Positions 45,150 through 56,770 are shown, numbered from the stretch's first letter. The stretch is DNA of 64,000 bases from Clarkia xantiana subsp. parviflora (GCA_036873135.1 JAPTYO010000013.1:20767901-20831900); one strand, 5' to 3'. The notes: a model not told the origin generated them from the sequence alone. A program made the numbers and translations.

Positions 45150-46885
45150 ATGAAGATCAATGTTCTGGAGTCGAGTTTGGTGCGGCCGGCTGAAGAGACA
45201 CCCTCACATAGTGTATGGCTCTCCAATGCCGACTTGGTGGTGGTTAACATCCACATACGTACCGTCTCCTTTTACCGCCCGGCCAGCGCGGCTCTTGTGG
45301 ACCCCGCTGTACTACGGGAGGCCCTTAGCCGTGCCCTTGTGCCTTTCTACCCCTTGGCTGGAAGGCTGAACCTTAACAAGATGGATGGTCGAACCGAAAT
45401 CGACTGCAACGGAGAGGGTGTCCTCTTTGTGGTAGCCGACACCACAACCACCCTCAATGATTTGGGAGACTTCGACCCTTCATCCGACCTTCTAAAGCTC
45501 ACTCCCGCCGTTGATTACTCCAGCGACATTTCATCATTTCCACTTACACTTTTACAGGTTGGCTTTTATATATATATGCAGGACGAAGCCATGACAGGAT
45601 TTGGATTAGTTAGCTTTTTATTAGCTTCGTAATTATTAGGTTGTGAACATTTGTCCTGAAAGTTCTAAAGTTTAAAATTCTATAGGTTTGACCTAAGAAA
45701 CATATGAAACAAGGCATGCCATTATTTGAGTTAGTTAGCTAGCTTTCTATTTTCTGGATGTAACTATATTGATGCATCCATATATTAGGTTACACTGTTC
45801 AAATGTGGAGGAGTTGCAGTTGGAGTCGCGAACCATCACCGTGTGGGTGATGGACCCGCTGGTCTTCACTTTATAAACACATGGTCCAAATTTGCCAGCA
45901 ATAATGGCATACAGCTTGATCATGATCTAGTCAAGGTCAAGCCCTTCTTAGACCGGACCCTGATGCGAGCTAGGGATCCACCTCGACCAGTGTTCCCACA
46001 CACGGAATATCAACCCGAACCAACTAATAATAATGTTGGTGCTGAACCGGAACCTGCGGTTTTGTCCACGTTCAAGTTAACATTGGAACATGTTAACATC
46101 CTCAAGGCAAGGTTGATGGAGTGCAGCAACGAGGTGGTCAGGTTTACAACGTACGAGGCGGTGGCTAGCTACGTGTGGAGGTGTGTGTGCCTAGCTCGCG
46201 GGGTTAGTGGGGACCAAGAAACCAAGCTTTACATAGCGGTAGACGGACGACGGAGATTGTCAAATCCTTCATTGCCTCAAGGATACTTCGGAAACGCAGT
46301 CTTCACCGCCATACCAACCGCCGTGGCAGGTCATCTACTATCAAACCCAATCTCGTCTCGATGTTGTTAAACACTTAAAATTGTCGATTGTGCTATGAAA
46401 CGAGAAAATTTAAGCAAAAATTTCAAAATTTAATTCTAAATCACCCCTATTTGAGAACTTTGACAATTTAATTTATTCATCTCTAAAGTTAATAAACTAA
46501 AAAAATAATTGCAGCTGATCTACAGTCAAAGCCAATCTCATATGCTGTTACAAAAATAAGGGAGGCCTTAGAACGTATAGACAACGACTACATGAGGTCT
46601 GCCATTGACCACCTTGAGCTCCTCCCTGACATATCTGTGGTGGCCAGAAGCGGCGATTCGTTCAAGTCACCCAACCTTGGGATCACCAGCTGGGTGCGGT
46701 TGCCGATACATGAGGCCGACTTTGGATGGGGTCCACCCATATACATGGGTCCTGCTTACATTGCATATGAGGGTCTCGCTTACCTGCTTCCCACACAGAA
46801 CCCTGGGATCATATCGTTGGCTATCTCTTTAAAACCCCAACACATGAATCTTTTCAAGAAGCTATTCTACGTCATGATCATATGA
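45150..46885 (+). CDS. HCT-like BAHD acyltransferase
   Basis: Three exons: 45150-45557, 45789-46329, 46515-46885; 1320 nt, 439 aa, GT-AG introns, in frame. It starts MKINVLESSLVRPAEETP, as in shikimate/quinate hydroxycinnamoyltransferases. It has the BAHD catalytic HHxxxDG (NHHRVGDG, about residue 155) and the structural DFGWG (EADFGWGPP) near the C-terminus. Also typical are CNGEGVLF, PFYPLAGRL, FLDRTLMRARDPP, QGYFGNAVFTA, PNLGITSWVRLPIH. HCTs move hydroxycinnamoyl groups from CoA to shikimate or quinate in the cytosol; other BAHD acceptors are possible. The first intron is at the usual HCT position. The second (185 bp) is unusual: skipping its removal would stop translation at 46370, and its start resembles the start of exon 3. 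Confidence 0.88.
45635..45715 (+). repeat. Copia-derived fragment in acyltransferase intron 1
   Basis: About 80 bp starting TTAGGTTGTGAACATT match 30395-30475 in the degraded copia 3' region (TTAGGTTGTGAACATT, then GACCTAAGAAACATA in both). Confidence 0.75.
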
Positions 46886-47389
46886 CTTAATCATATTCAT
46901 TTTCTTTAAAATTGATGTTGCTTTGTTATAGTGTGTTGAACCGACTTAATTAATTAGCTTCTAATAAAGTGACAGTTTGGTTTGTGTTGAAAATAGGGTT
47001 AAATCATCACAAAAATATTTAACTATATTGTAATCAGATTACTTACCTGGAGTGATCATGATCTCAAAAGAATTCCTCAATGAGGTTGAATCATAATCCA
47101 AGATACCGGATCTGTTAAAAAATTAATGTGTTTTTGTTTGAGCAGTCTTCCTCCTTTGAATCGACATATTCAGAGAACGCTTAAAGCCAATTAGGTGATT
47201 TGCCATATTTCCAATTTTAATTAATTCATTCTTTAATCTAACATTTAAACCAAATAACTAAATACTTTCTCAGCAGCTTCATATGTTGTTATGCTAATTA
47301 ATGTTCTGAACATTTTAATAGTAACATAAATTTTACTGAATACGTTTCTTCTTTTTGTTTTGAGTTTTTTAATGTTATATGACAAGAAG
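46886..47389. other. 3' flank of the acyltransferase gene
   Basis: AT-rich, no gene seen; would hold the 3' untranslated region. Confidence 0.4.
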
Positions 47390-47575
47390 CACTACTAGAA
47401 AAATGGATATTAATGACAAATTACTAGAGACAGGTGTGAATTTCTGTCATTAAAACTAGCGACCTGCTTTTATCATTGTCGCTGTTAATTCGGGCCTTTT
47501 AGCGACGGAAAAAAAATGAAAACAATAGTTAAACAAGCAAAATCTCGGCCCAAGTTAAGCAGTGCTCACGTTGTC

Positions 47576-47690
47576 AGATTCTCACCTGATAGATCTGCTA
47601 GCGTAGCCCGATTCTCACCTGGAAGATCTGCTAGCGTCGCCCGATTCTCACCTGGAAGATCTGCTCGCCTAGTCCGATTCTCGGTCGAAA
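47576..47690. repeat. 36-bp tandem repeat
   Basis: Three copies of a unit with CGATTCTCACCTGGAAGATC, 36 bp apart, in the left part of the CACTA element. Confidence 0.8.
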
Positions 47691-48248
47691 TTCATATCGC
47701 GTAATAAGTTCACCGGAAAGATCTTTTCATGGTAAGCAAATATCGGGTCTGCAAGTATGAAACTGGTCTTAGTGGTGTTTCAGTTCAATAATTTTGGTGT
47801 TAGGATTTTGAAGTTTAGTCTCTTATCATGATGCATGCATTCTCCAATTTCAATAGAGTAGTTTTGATAACTTGCTATGAAAGTGTGTATGAAAAGCATT
47901 AATTGCATGTTTAGATAATTTACTGCTATTAATTGGTCTGTGTTTCTGAAATTGTGTTAAGCTACTTTTGCTTTTTCTCAGTTTATTGAATTTGAGAACA
48001 TCTATGGAGTCTGATCTGATTTTGTGGTTTATCTTTTCTAGGTAAGTGAAAAATATTGTCAAGAAACAATGATATCTGTTGTTGATGAATTGTGCTGGCA
48101 AATTTAGAGGCAGTTTAAACAAACAATTCTTTGACACGTACATCTGATCCTTTTCGCTGCCCAGCTAAGAAATATAATGTGCTTTTAGTTATAAAAATAT
48201 TCTCTACAGCTTTATCTTTCATGGGATAGGAATAATCTATGTATGATA

Positions 48249-48702
48249 TGTTAGGATCGATCCTCTCATTACTCACAAACGGATTAAAAGAAAGTAAGAA
48301 AGAACACAAGATTTAACGTGGTTCGGTCAACGCGACCTACGTCCACGAGCAAAGGAGGAGCACCACTTCACTAGCACAATCAACACCGGAAGGTTACAAG
48401 ACGAGACCACATAGAGCACTCACTCTCACAATACATATAGAAACCTATTACACAATGCTTTAAAAACACAAATAATCAATCGCCTAAAACTTGACAAACC
48501 CTCGCACCAAGAATGCAATAACTCACACAGCCATTCTACTCTCTGTTGATTAATACTTTTGCCCTAGAAGACTATAACTCACGGCAGCTCCTGTGAAGAC
48601 TTTTCCCACGCTTCCTCTGGTGATAACCCTAGAAGACTATGCAACCTATATATATATATATATATATATATATAACATAATCCACCGTTGATTATATATA
48701 TA

Positions 48703-48739
<37 letters not shown>

Positions 48740-48822
48740 ATCTATCTGATATATATATTTTCTATCCAATTTAGCTAAATTACTTAGTGGACTTAACCGA
48801 CTAATTCAAGACAAAACCAACA
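48249..48822. repeat. Solo LTR
   Basis: TGTTAGGATCG...AAAACCAACA, 574 bp, flanked by TGATA (48244-48248) and TGATG (48823-48827), a 5-bp duplication with one mismatch. It contains the AACGTGGTTCGGTC block common in plant LTRs and a long (TA)n run. No internal region follows. Confidence 0.65.
48647..48733. repeat. (TA)n microsatellite
   Basis: Two runs of TA dinucleotides broken by about 25 bp, inside the solo LTR. Confidence 0.9.
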
Positions 48823-48969
48823 TGATGGTAGTAATATTTGAATTAGCTAAATGGGCATATAGACTGATTACATTTTCATACTTTTCAAGATACACAGTGT
48901 CGTAGCTAGCAAGCAAATGGTAGGAGTATTCCTTACTGTGTGGGTCAGTAATGAGTTGAGGGAACGTGT

Positions 48970-49293
48970 TGTTGGAAATAAAATAAACTTGATAAGTAGT
49001 GAAGTATCTAGAAGTCACTAAAAATGTCTAGTAGTATTAAGTAATTAATAGAGAGCCTAGAAGAGTCTAAGTGTGTAGAGGTCTCTATAGGTAGGAGTGT
49101 CATGAAGTCTCTAGAAAATGAAGTTACTAGAGTGTGAAGTGTCTAGATTATCAAGCTACTAGAAGAACCCATATGTACCTATAAATAGATGATGAGATGA
49201 ATGAGAATGCAACAAGTTGAGTAGACAAACAACAAGTCTCTCATATCCTCTCCACCTCCCTCATACACATATATACATATTCAAACACCAACA
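48970..49293 (+). repeat. 5' LTR of the RT-less copia element
   Basis: TGTTGGAAATAAAATA...CACCAACA, with TATA box TATAAATA at 49190-49197. Confidence 0.95.
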
Positions 49294-49324
49294 AGTGGTA
49301 TCAGAGCGAGGTTCAAAGATCGCG

Positions 49325-52077
49325 ATGGCAACGACAAGCATGCAAGTGCCGAGATTGACGAAGGATAACTATGATAGGTGGTGTATCCAAATGAAGGCCC
49401 TATTGGGATCTCTTGACGTGTGGGAGCTCGTGGAGACCGAGTTCGAGGAACGCGAAGTGACGGCGGAAATGTCAAAAGAAGAGAAGGACGAATTGAAGGA
49501 GCAACGGAAGAAGGAAAATAAGGCCTTGTTCACAATATATCAAGGTCTTGATGAAGCCACGTTTGAGATAGTCGCTCCGGCCAAGACATCATACGAAGCA
49601 TGGGGAATACTCCAAAAAGCGTTCGACGGCGTCGAAAAGGTAAAGAAAATTCGCCTACAAGCTCTCCGTGCTCAATTCGAGTCACTCCATCAAGAAAGTT
49701 CGGAGTCCATCTCCGACTACTTCACTAGGGTTATTTCAATCGCGCATCAAATGAGAAGAAATGGAGAAACTTTAGAAGATGTTCGTATCATAGAGAAGAT
49801 CTTGAGATCTCTCGATCCAAAGTTCGACCTTGTTGCTGTGGCGATTGAAGAATCCAAGGACTTGGAAGAAATGTCCGTTGAACAACTCATGGGTTCCCTA
49901 CAAGCCCATGAACAACGACTTTTGAAGAGAGGAGAAGGTACATCCTTGGAGCATGCTTTACAAGCAAACCTGACGTTGAAGAATGACGGATCACGATGCG
50001 GCTTTCAAAGAGGAAGATTCACGACATGGAGAGGAAGAGGTGGTCGAACAACAACCACCAATGAAGCCGACGTTGATGGAGAGTCGATCCAAGAAGGAGA
50101 TCGAGGAAGAGGTCGCGGTCGTGGTCGCGGACGAGCCCAAGGTGGATGGAGAAATAACAAATCAGGAGTTCAATACTATGTGTGCAAGAAATACGGTCAT
50201 TATGCGGCAGAATGTTGGTACAACACCGACATTGAGGGAGAAAATGCAAACTTCGCGGAGAAGATTGACGACGATGGAGTCCTTTTGATGGCCTACAATC
50301 AATTAAAGGAGACGGAGTCCAACACATGGTTCGTCGACACAGGAGCTTCCAACCATATGTGCGGAAGGAAGGAGTTCTTTGCGGAGCTTGATGAAAGACA
50401 CGGTGGACACATCACATTTGGCGATCTTTCACAACACCAAATTAAAGGGAAAGGTAAAGTTCTCTTTGAACTCAAGAACGGACGACAGTTGTGCATCGCC
50501 AATGTCTATTTTGTTCCCGACATGAAGAACAATATATTAAGTGTCGGACAATTGCTGGAGAAGGGATACGACGTCCGGGTGAAGGAGAATAGACTTACCA
50601 TCCGTGATAATAACAACAATGTTATCACGAAAGTTGCGATGATGAAGAATCGAATGTTTCCGTTGGAGTTAAGGATCAACGAGAAGAATTGTTTGAAGGT
50701 GACAACCATAGACAACTCGAATCTTTGGCATCTTCGGTATGGTCATCTGAATTTCAAGGCGCTGGAGTTGATGGAGAAGAAAAACATGGTACGAGGTTTG
50801 CCCAAGATCAATCATCCCAACGGCGTGTGCGAAACATGCGTCATCGGAAAGCAACAAAGGAAACCATTCAAGAAGTATCCATCGAAGAGAGCAGCTGGTC
50901 GTCTCGACTTAGTCCACTCCGACGTGTGCGGACCGATCAAGCCCATGTCTATTGGCGGAAATAGGTATTTCTTGACCTTCACCGATGATTATAGTGGCAA
51001 GACTTGGATTTATATGATGAAGCAGAAGAGCGAAGTCTTGACCAAGTTCAAGGAGTTCAAAAATATGGTCGAGAAGCAAAGCGGTCATCATTTGAAGTGT
51101 TTGCGCACCGACAGAGGAGGTGAATACACATCTCGCGAGTTTGACAAGTTTTGCAAAGAGAACGGGATCGTGCATCAACTCAACATGCCTCAAACGCCTC
51201 AACAAAATGGTGTCTCCGAGAGAAAAAATAGGACCATCTTGAATTTAGTTCGGTGCATGCTAAAGGAGAGAAATGTTCCGAAATAATTTTGGGGAGACGC
51301 TGTTGCTACTGCAGTTTATTTGCTTAACAGGTTTCCTACAAAGCGGATAGGAGACATGACGCCGGAGGAAGCATGGAGCAAGCGCAAGCCAAGTGTCGAG
51401 CATCTTCGAGTCTTCGGATGCGTGGCATATGCAAAATCGCAACAGAGCCAGAAGTGCGTCATGCTCGGATATGACGATAATACAAGCGGCTACAAGTTAT
51501 ACAATCCCGCCACAAAGAGGGTTGTGATCTCAAGAGATGTCGAGTTCGACGAAGAACAAGCATGGAGCTGGGAGATGAATAATGACCAACCAAAACAGGT
51601 TATTGAAGTTGAAGAGCCGAAAAGAAAAGAAGCCCGTCGTGTTGAAGTTCAAGAACCATTATCACCCCCACAAGTTGATACTCATGAAGAAGAAGACGAC
51701 TCGAGTGAATCGCCAGTGCTGCAGACGAGACGAATCCAAGACGTATACAACTCTGCGCAAGTCGTTGAAGTGAATGATGATGAAGAATTTTACGGTAATT
51801 TATGTCTATCCGCAAGATGTGATCCACAACATACAAAGAAGTCATCAAAGAGACAAAGTGGCGAAAGAAAAGGACGATTGCAAAACGAGAATACAAGGAT
51901 CGTAGATTGCGAAGACCCGGATGGAGCACGAGTTGTCAACAAAGACAAGCTCGAAAAGACCACCAATCATACACAAGTGGTTATACAAAGAAGCATAAGG
52001 AAGGGCGAGTCACAAGGAGAAGTGATCGTGAACTTCGTACAGATGACATCAGAAGAATCAAGTTTAAGGGGGGGAAT
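49325..52077 (+). pseudogene. Copia gag-protease-integrase, RT deleted
   Basis: Start at 49325 (MATTSMQVPRLTKDNYDRW), a normal copia gag start 29 nt after the PBS block. Gag domain to about residue 220, a Gly-Arg repeat, a zinc knuckle whose first Cys is Tyr (YYVCKKYGHYAAEC), protease WFVDTGASNHMCG, integrase finger (LWHLRYGHLN, CETCVIGKQQRK), Asp (VHSDVCGP), Asp (RTDRGGEYT), Glu (QQNGVSERKN). A TAA at 51284 replaces Gln in VPKQFWG; the frame goes on through the integrase C-terminus to about 51830. After the RT start (CDPTTYKEVIKETKWRK in a neighbouring frame) only scraps of RT and RNase H remain up to the PPT. No YVDD motif exists. Confidence 0.85.
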
Positions 52078-52401
52078 TGTTGGAAATAAAATAAACTTGA
52101 TAAGTAGTGAAGTATCTAGAAGTCACTAAAAATGTCTAGTAGTATTAAGTAATTAATAGAGAGCCTAGAAGAGTCTAAGTGTGTAGAGGTCTCTATAGGT
52201 AGGAGTGTCATGAAGTCTCTAGAAAATGAAGTTACTAGAGTGTGAAGTGTCTAGATTATCAAGCTACTAGAAGAACCCATATGTACCTATAAATAGATGA
52301 TGAGATGAATGAGAATGTAACAAGTTGAGTAGACAAACAACAAGTCTCTCATATCCTCTCCACCTCCCTCATACACATATATACATATTCAAACACCAAC
52401 A
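52078..52401 (+). repeat. 3' LTR of the RT-less copia element
   Basis: 324 bp, one C/T difference to the 5' LTR (GAATGTAAC against GAATGCAAC). Confidence 0.95.
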
Positions 52402-52694
52402 CGTGTTAGGAACATGAAGGTATCTACTGTGGGAAGAGGGTTAATGGGTTACCTAGGAATAAGGTATGCTTTTAATGAACCACCCCACCTGCTTAGCTCT
52501 TGTTGACTGTATGGATAATTGAAATTTGTATTATTTATTTATTTTTCAGGGATCAATCTCGATCAGCATGTTGCACCAAACGAGCTTTTTCTTCGTGTGT
52601 AGTCCCCTTACTTCTGGACAGACAGAAAGAAGGGTGATGAATTGAGGAGGAATGCTGATGTAATGGAGATTCTTAGAATGACGACTAGGTTTTC

Positions 52695-53145
52695 TGTTAG
52701 AATTCACGGCCGAGCCAAGCCCAACAGGCCAGCAGAGAGCAGCCATATATGAAAGTTAGTTTCCATTCTAAAACCAATTGGTGATAGGAGGAGGTGACCC
52801 ATTTGCTTATATATTGCTCTATTGTACAGATACCAACCGATGTGGTATTCCAGACTCACGGTGTATGTCTATTTCAACATTCCCCCTCACCGTGAGGGCT
52901 CTCTCATTTCAACAGACCCTCTCCCAGGCCCAGGCCAGTCCCGGGCTCTGATACCATGTTAGAGTCCACATTGGGCCGAGCCAAGCCCAACGGGCCAGCA
53001 GAGAGCAGCCATATATGCAAGTGGGTTTCCATCCTAAAACCAATTGGTGATAGGAGGAGGTGGCCCACTTGCTTATATACTGCTCTATTGTACAGATACC
53101 AACCGTTGTGGTATTCCAGACTCACGGTGTATGTCTATTTCAACA
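52695..53145 (-). mobile_element. TRIM (miniature LTR retrotransposon), 451 bp
   Basis: LTRs 52695-52879 and 52957-53145 (plus strand TGTTAG...TTTCAACA) enclose 77 bp. On the minus strand the order is LTR, PBS TGGTATCAGAGC (52956-52945), spacer, a purine tract (GTGAGGGGGAA), LTR. Each LTR has TATATAAG on the minus strand. Flanks TTTTC and TTTCC are a TSD with one mismatch; removing the element restores the phosphatase frame. No coding capacity, as in all TRIMs. Confidence 0.88.
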
Positions 53146-53238
53146 TTTCCTAAAGTCAATGGTTTGATCGAGTCGAGGACAAGTCTCCCAAGACAATTCT
53201 TCAGCATGAGTAAGTTTTAGGATAATTATTATTATCTT

Positions 53239-53318
53239 TGTTAGATTCCACATTGGTCCGAGCCAAGCCCAACGGGCCAGCAGAGAACAATCATATATGC
53301 AAGTGGGGTTCCATCCTA
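53239..53318 (-). repeat. Truncated third TRIM LTR
   Basis: TGTTAGATTCCACATTGG... matches the first 80 bp of the TRIM LTR, then joins the dead copia RNase H at HCDN. It lies in the intron after phosphatase exon B and marks a junction between nested elements. Confidence 0.75.
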
Positions 53319-56300
53319 AAACCAATTATCACAATGTAGTCTCATTAGACCGTCATGATGAATACCTAGTTCAAAGAGTAAGCGTTTCGTCCAAATGAGC
53401 TCGCATGATGTGTTTGCCATTGCACGGTATTCTGACTCCGCACTAGATCGAGATACAACTGTCTGCTTCTTACTCTTCCAAGATATAAGGTTCCCACCAA
53501 AGAAGACACAATACCCAGTGGTGGACCTCCGAGTAGTAGGACACCCTGCCCAATCGGCATCAGTGAACGCTGCGATTCTACTATGTCCCTGATCAGAATA
53601 TACAAGTCCTTTACTTGGGGATCCTTTAAGGTATCTAAGGATCCGAATTGCCGCATCCCAGTGTGTTGTGTGCGGAGCTGACATGAATTGATTCACAACA
53701 CTCACTGGATAAGAGATATCTGGTCGAGTAACCGTTAAATAATTCAACATCCCGACTAATCTTCGATACTTTTCATGATCATGTAGAGGTTCCCCTCATT
53801 AGGCCGGAGCTTGGTCTCAGGAACCATAGGCGAGTCAACGGGCTTGCACCCAAGTAACCCATACGCAGATAGCATATTCAGGACATACTTCCTCTAACAA
53901 ATAAGTATCTTCCCAGAAGATAGTGATACCTCGATCCCAAGAAAGTAATTGAGCTTACCAAGGTTTGTTATCTGAAATTGCGTATTCAAGAACTTCTTTA
54001 ATGCCGAGATCCCTACGTCATCGTCACCGGTAATGATCAGATCATCAACATACACAACTAGAATGACGGTCTGTAGAAAACTGAATGATCATTGGCACTC
54101 CTAGTCATGCTAAATTGATTAAGTACGTGGGAGAACCGTCCAAACCAAGCTCGGGGGGATTGCTTCAAACCATATAGGGACTTGCGCAGACGGCAGACCT
54201 TGGAAGACTCCTCCTGAACAACAAATCCAGGTGACTGAGTCATGTAAACCTCCTCCTCAAGAATGCCATTGATAAATGCATTCTTGACATCCAGTTGGTG
54301 CAGAGGCCAGTGACGGATGGCCGCCAGAGAGAGACAGACGCGAACAGGCCATCTTAGCAACCGGAGAAAATGTCTCATCATAATCAATGCCATATTCTTG
54401 AGAATATCCCTTTGCAACCAAGCGGGCCTTGAGTCGATGTAGCGACCCATCAGGATGAACCTTTATCGTGAAGACCCATTTACAACCGACTGCCTTTTTG
54501 CCAGGAGGAAGAGGACATAGATCCCACGTCTGATTTTTCCAAAGAGCTGACATTTCCTCCTGCATAGCACTAAACCACCCTGGATTGGCTAGGGCTTCCG
54601 TCACATTTCTAGGAACAGAGTAACTGTCAAGATTGGTTTTAAAGGCACGGTGATCTGTAGATAGGGATGCATATGAACAGAAGCTATCTAGGGGATATCT
54701 GGTACTGGGGCAATGACGGGAGCTTTTTCGAAGAGCAATGGGAAGATCAATATCATGGGTAGATTCATTTCTAGGAGTTGGTGAGGGATTATCTGGTTGT
54801 GTAGGAGATGATGGAGATTCAGGTGGGGGTTCAATGTTTGGAACAAGGGATGTACGAGTCTCATGGTTATGCATGGTCTGAACAGAGTTAGTATTATTAG
54901 GAAGAGACTTATCCCTTCGAGTATATACCTGAGTAATAGGAGGCGTAGGAGGTGAATTATCAGTCTCGAGTGAAGAAGAGCGAACTTGAACTTCAGGATA
55001 TGTTAGAACAGTAATGATAGGTGGAGATTTATTGGACAAGTTTTGTTCAGATTTAAGAAAAAACAGTACAGACTCCATAAAAGTCACAACAGATGAGACA
55101 AAGTATCTCCTAAGAGTGGGGCTATAACAACGATAACCTTTATGAGTTCCAGAATAGTCAACAAAAATACAACGAACAGACTTTGGAACAAGTTTTGTAC
55201 AACCTAGTCGATTGTCATACACATAACAAGCACAACCAAAAAATTTCGGTGAAACCGGGAACAAAGGTGCAGACGGAAATAGGACATTATAAGGTATTGC
55301 ACCATCAAGAACAGAAGATGACATACGATTTATCAGATAACATGCAGTTAGAACTGCATCAGCCCAGAAACGATGAGGGACATGAGCATGTATCATCATA
55401 GTGCGAGCCACCTCGAGTATGTGTCTGTTCTTTCGTTCTGCCACTCCATTTTGTTGAGGTGTATACGCACAAGATGATTCATGGATGATGCCATTATCAC
55501 TCATATATTGAACAAATTCTTTTGCAAAATATTATGTTGCATTGTCACTACGAAGTGTTTTAATGGTAGTGCCAAACTGATTTTTCACATAAGAACAAAA
55601 CGTCATAAATTTTGCAAATACCTCTTGTCTAGATTTGATAACAAACATCCAAGTTGCACGAGAGAAATCATCCACAAAAGTGACGAAGTAACAAAAATCT
55701 GAGATAGATGTAACTGGGCAAGGACCCCATACATCTGAATGCACTAAATCAAAGATACCAACAGACCGACGAGTAATTCTAGGTAGATGAGAAGCACGAA
55801 TATGCTTGCCTTGAATACATGACTCACAAACTAATTCAGAAACTGAACGGAATTCAGGACGAAGTGTTTTTAGAACTTGTAGAGATGGATGCCCCAACTG
55901 ATAAAGAACCTCCTCAGCACTACTAGTACTCGTGTACGCAACTCGTTGAGGTGAGCTCTCCATGTAATACAGACCGTTGTGGTTATATGCAGTTCCAATC
56001 AACTTGTTAGTCCCTAATTCCTGAAAGACGCATTTAGTTGGAGTGAAAGTAACTGAGCAATATAACTGTTCTATAATTTGCTCACCGACAAGAGAATTTC
56101 AGGAAACGAAGGAACATATAAGACAGATGATAATGACATATGTGGTGAAATTTTAGTGGATCAAATTCCTTCTATATGACAAGTGGAGTCATTAGCTATT
56201 TGGACAGGTGGTTGTGAGGTAGTGGTAAGTCCTGACAGTAAACTCTTGTTACCAGACATGTGATCAGTAGCACCTGAATCAACAATCCATAATAGTTTTG

Positions 56301-56604
56301 ATGCTAATAAGCAGTTGGAAGTCATACCCGAGGGGCCAATAATTGCCCTTGGAGTTTGCAGCTGAGGTGTCATGTTGACACGAGGGAAGCACAAATGCGT
56401 AAGTCGCTGAACAATTGTATCAACTTCATCTGCATCAGTGTGGTTGTTGACAGGTTGATTGACAATCGATTGACTTGTGCTCTTACCCATGTAAGATTTG
56501 ATCACCAATACTGGGTTCTCCATAAAAGAACAAATAACAGCAACTTTGAAACGGATCACAAACGGAATAGGAGTCAGAAACGGATCAGAAACGAACAGCA
56601 GCAT
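53319..56604 (-). pseudogene. Dead Ty1/copia element, protease to RNase H
   Basis: Minus-strand frames in order: protease WIVDSGATDHMSGN (56161-56604 frame), integrase finger LYQLGHPS...CESCIQGK and Asp VHSDVWGP (55532-56002), QQNGVAERKNRHIL with the catalytic Glu (55504 on), RT start CKWVFTIKVHPDGS and KARLVAKGYSQ, then YMTQSPGFV, a YVDDL motif at about 54050, and RNase H TDADWAGCP and SSAESEYRAM, cut off after HCDN at 53318. Stops and shifts separate the blocks. Gag, LTRs and the RNase H end are missing. Confidence 0.85.
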
Positions 56605-56770
56605 ACACCGTTCAGAAACGGATCAGACACGAACAGCAGCAGTCACCGTTCAGAAACGAATCAGACACGAACAGAGCAGAAACGGATTAGACACGGATCA
56701 GATACAACAGCAACACCAGAACCAGCGGCACCATGTCGGTACCGTCATCGTGTCTAAAATCTACGAACAG
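56560..56770. repeat. Degenerate repeat around CAGAAACGGATCAGA
   Basis: Six to seven imperfect copies of CAGAAACGGATCAGACACGA, partly with AGCAGCAGTCACCGTT between them, upstream (on the minus strand) of the dead copia protease. Confidence 0.7.

Larger units (their letters stand above)
48970..52401 (+). mobile_element. Young copia element lacking reverse transcriptase
   Basis: Two 324-bp LTRs with one difference by eye, exact TSD CGTGT (48965-48969, 52402-52406), PBS TGGTATCAGAGC at 49296 and a purine tract AAGGGGGGGAA before the 3' LTR. The 2.8-kb interior encodes gag, protease and integrase, then collapses: RT and most of RNase H are deleted. It has inserted into exon A of the phosphatase fragment. 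Its recent move must have used enzymes from another element. Confidence 0.92.
48880..53209 (+). pseudogene. Inositol polyphosphate 5-phosphatase gene fragment, split by two transposons
   Basis: Two neighbouring exons of a plant type I 5-phosphatase can be read once insertions are ignored. Exon A: about 48880-48969, then 52407-52463 after a copia element, giving ASKQMVGVFLTVW, NMKVSTVGRGLMGYLG. An 87-bp intron (GTATGC...TTTCAG) follows. Exon B: 52551-52694, then 53146-53209 after a TRIM, giving GSISISMLHQTSF, LTSGQ, DELRRNADVMEILR and EDKSPKTILQHE; it ends at a consensus donor GTAAGT. These are conserved phosphatase-core motifs; the family removes the 5-phosphate of inositol phosphates. One-base indels (GNK region; after LTSGQ) break the frame. 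No other exons are near, so it looks like a captured piece inside the CACTA element rather than a gene. Confidence 0.75.
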
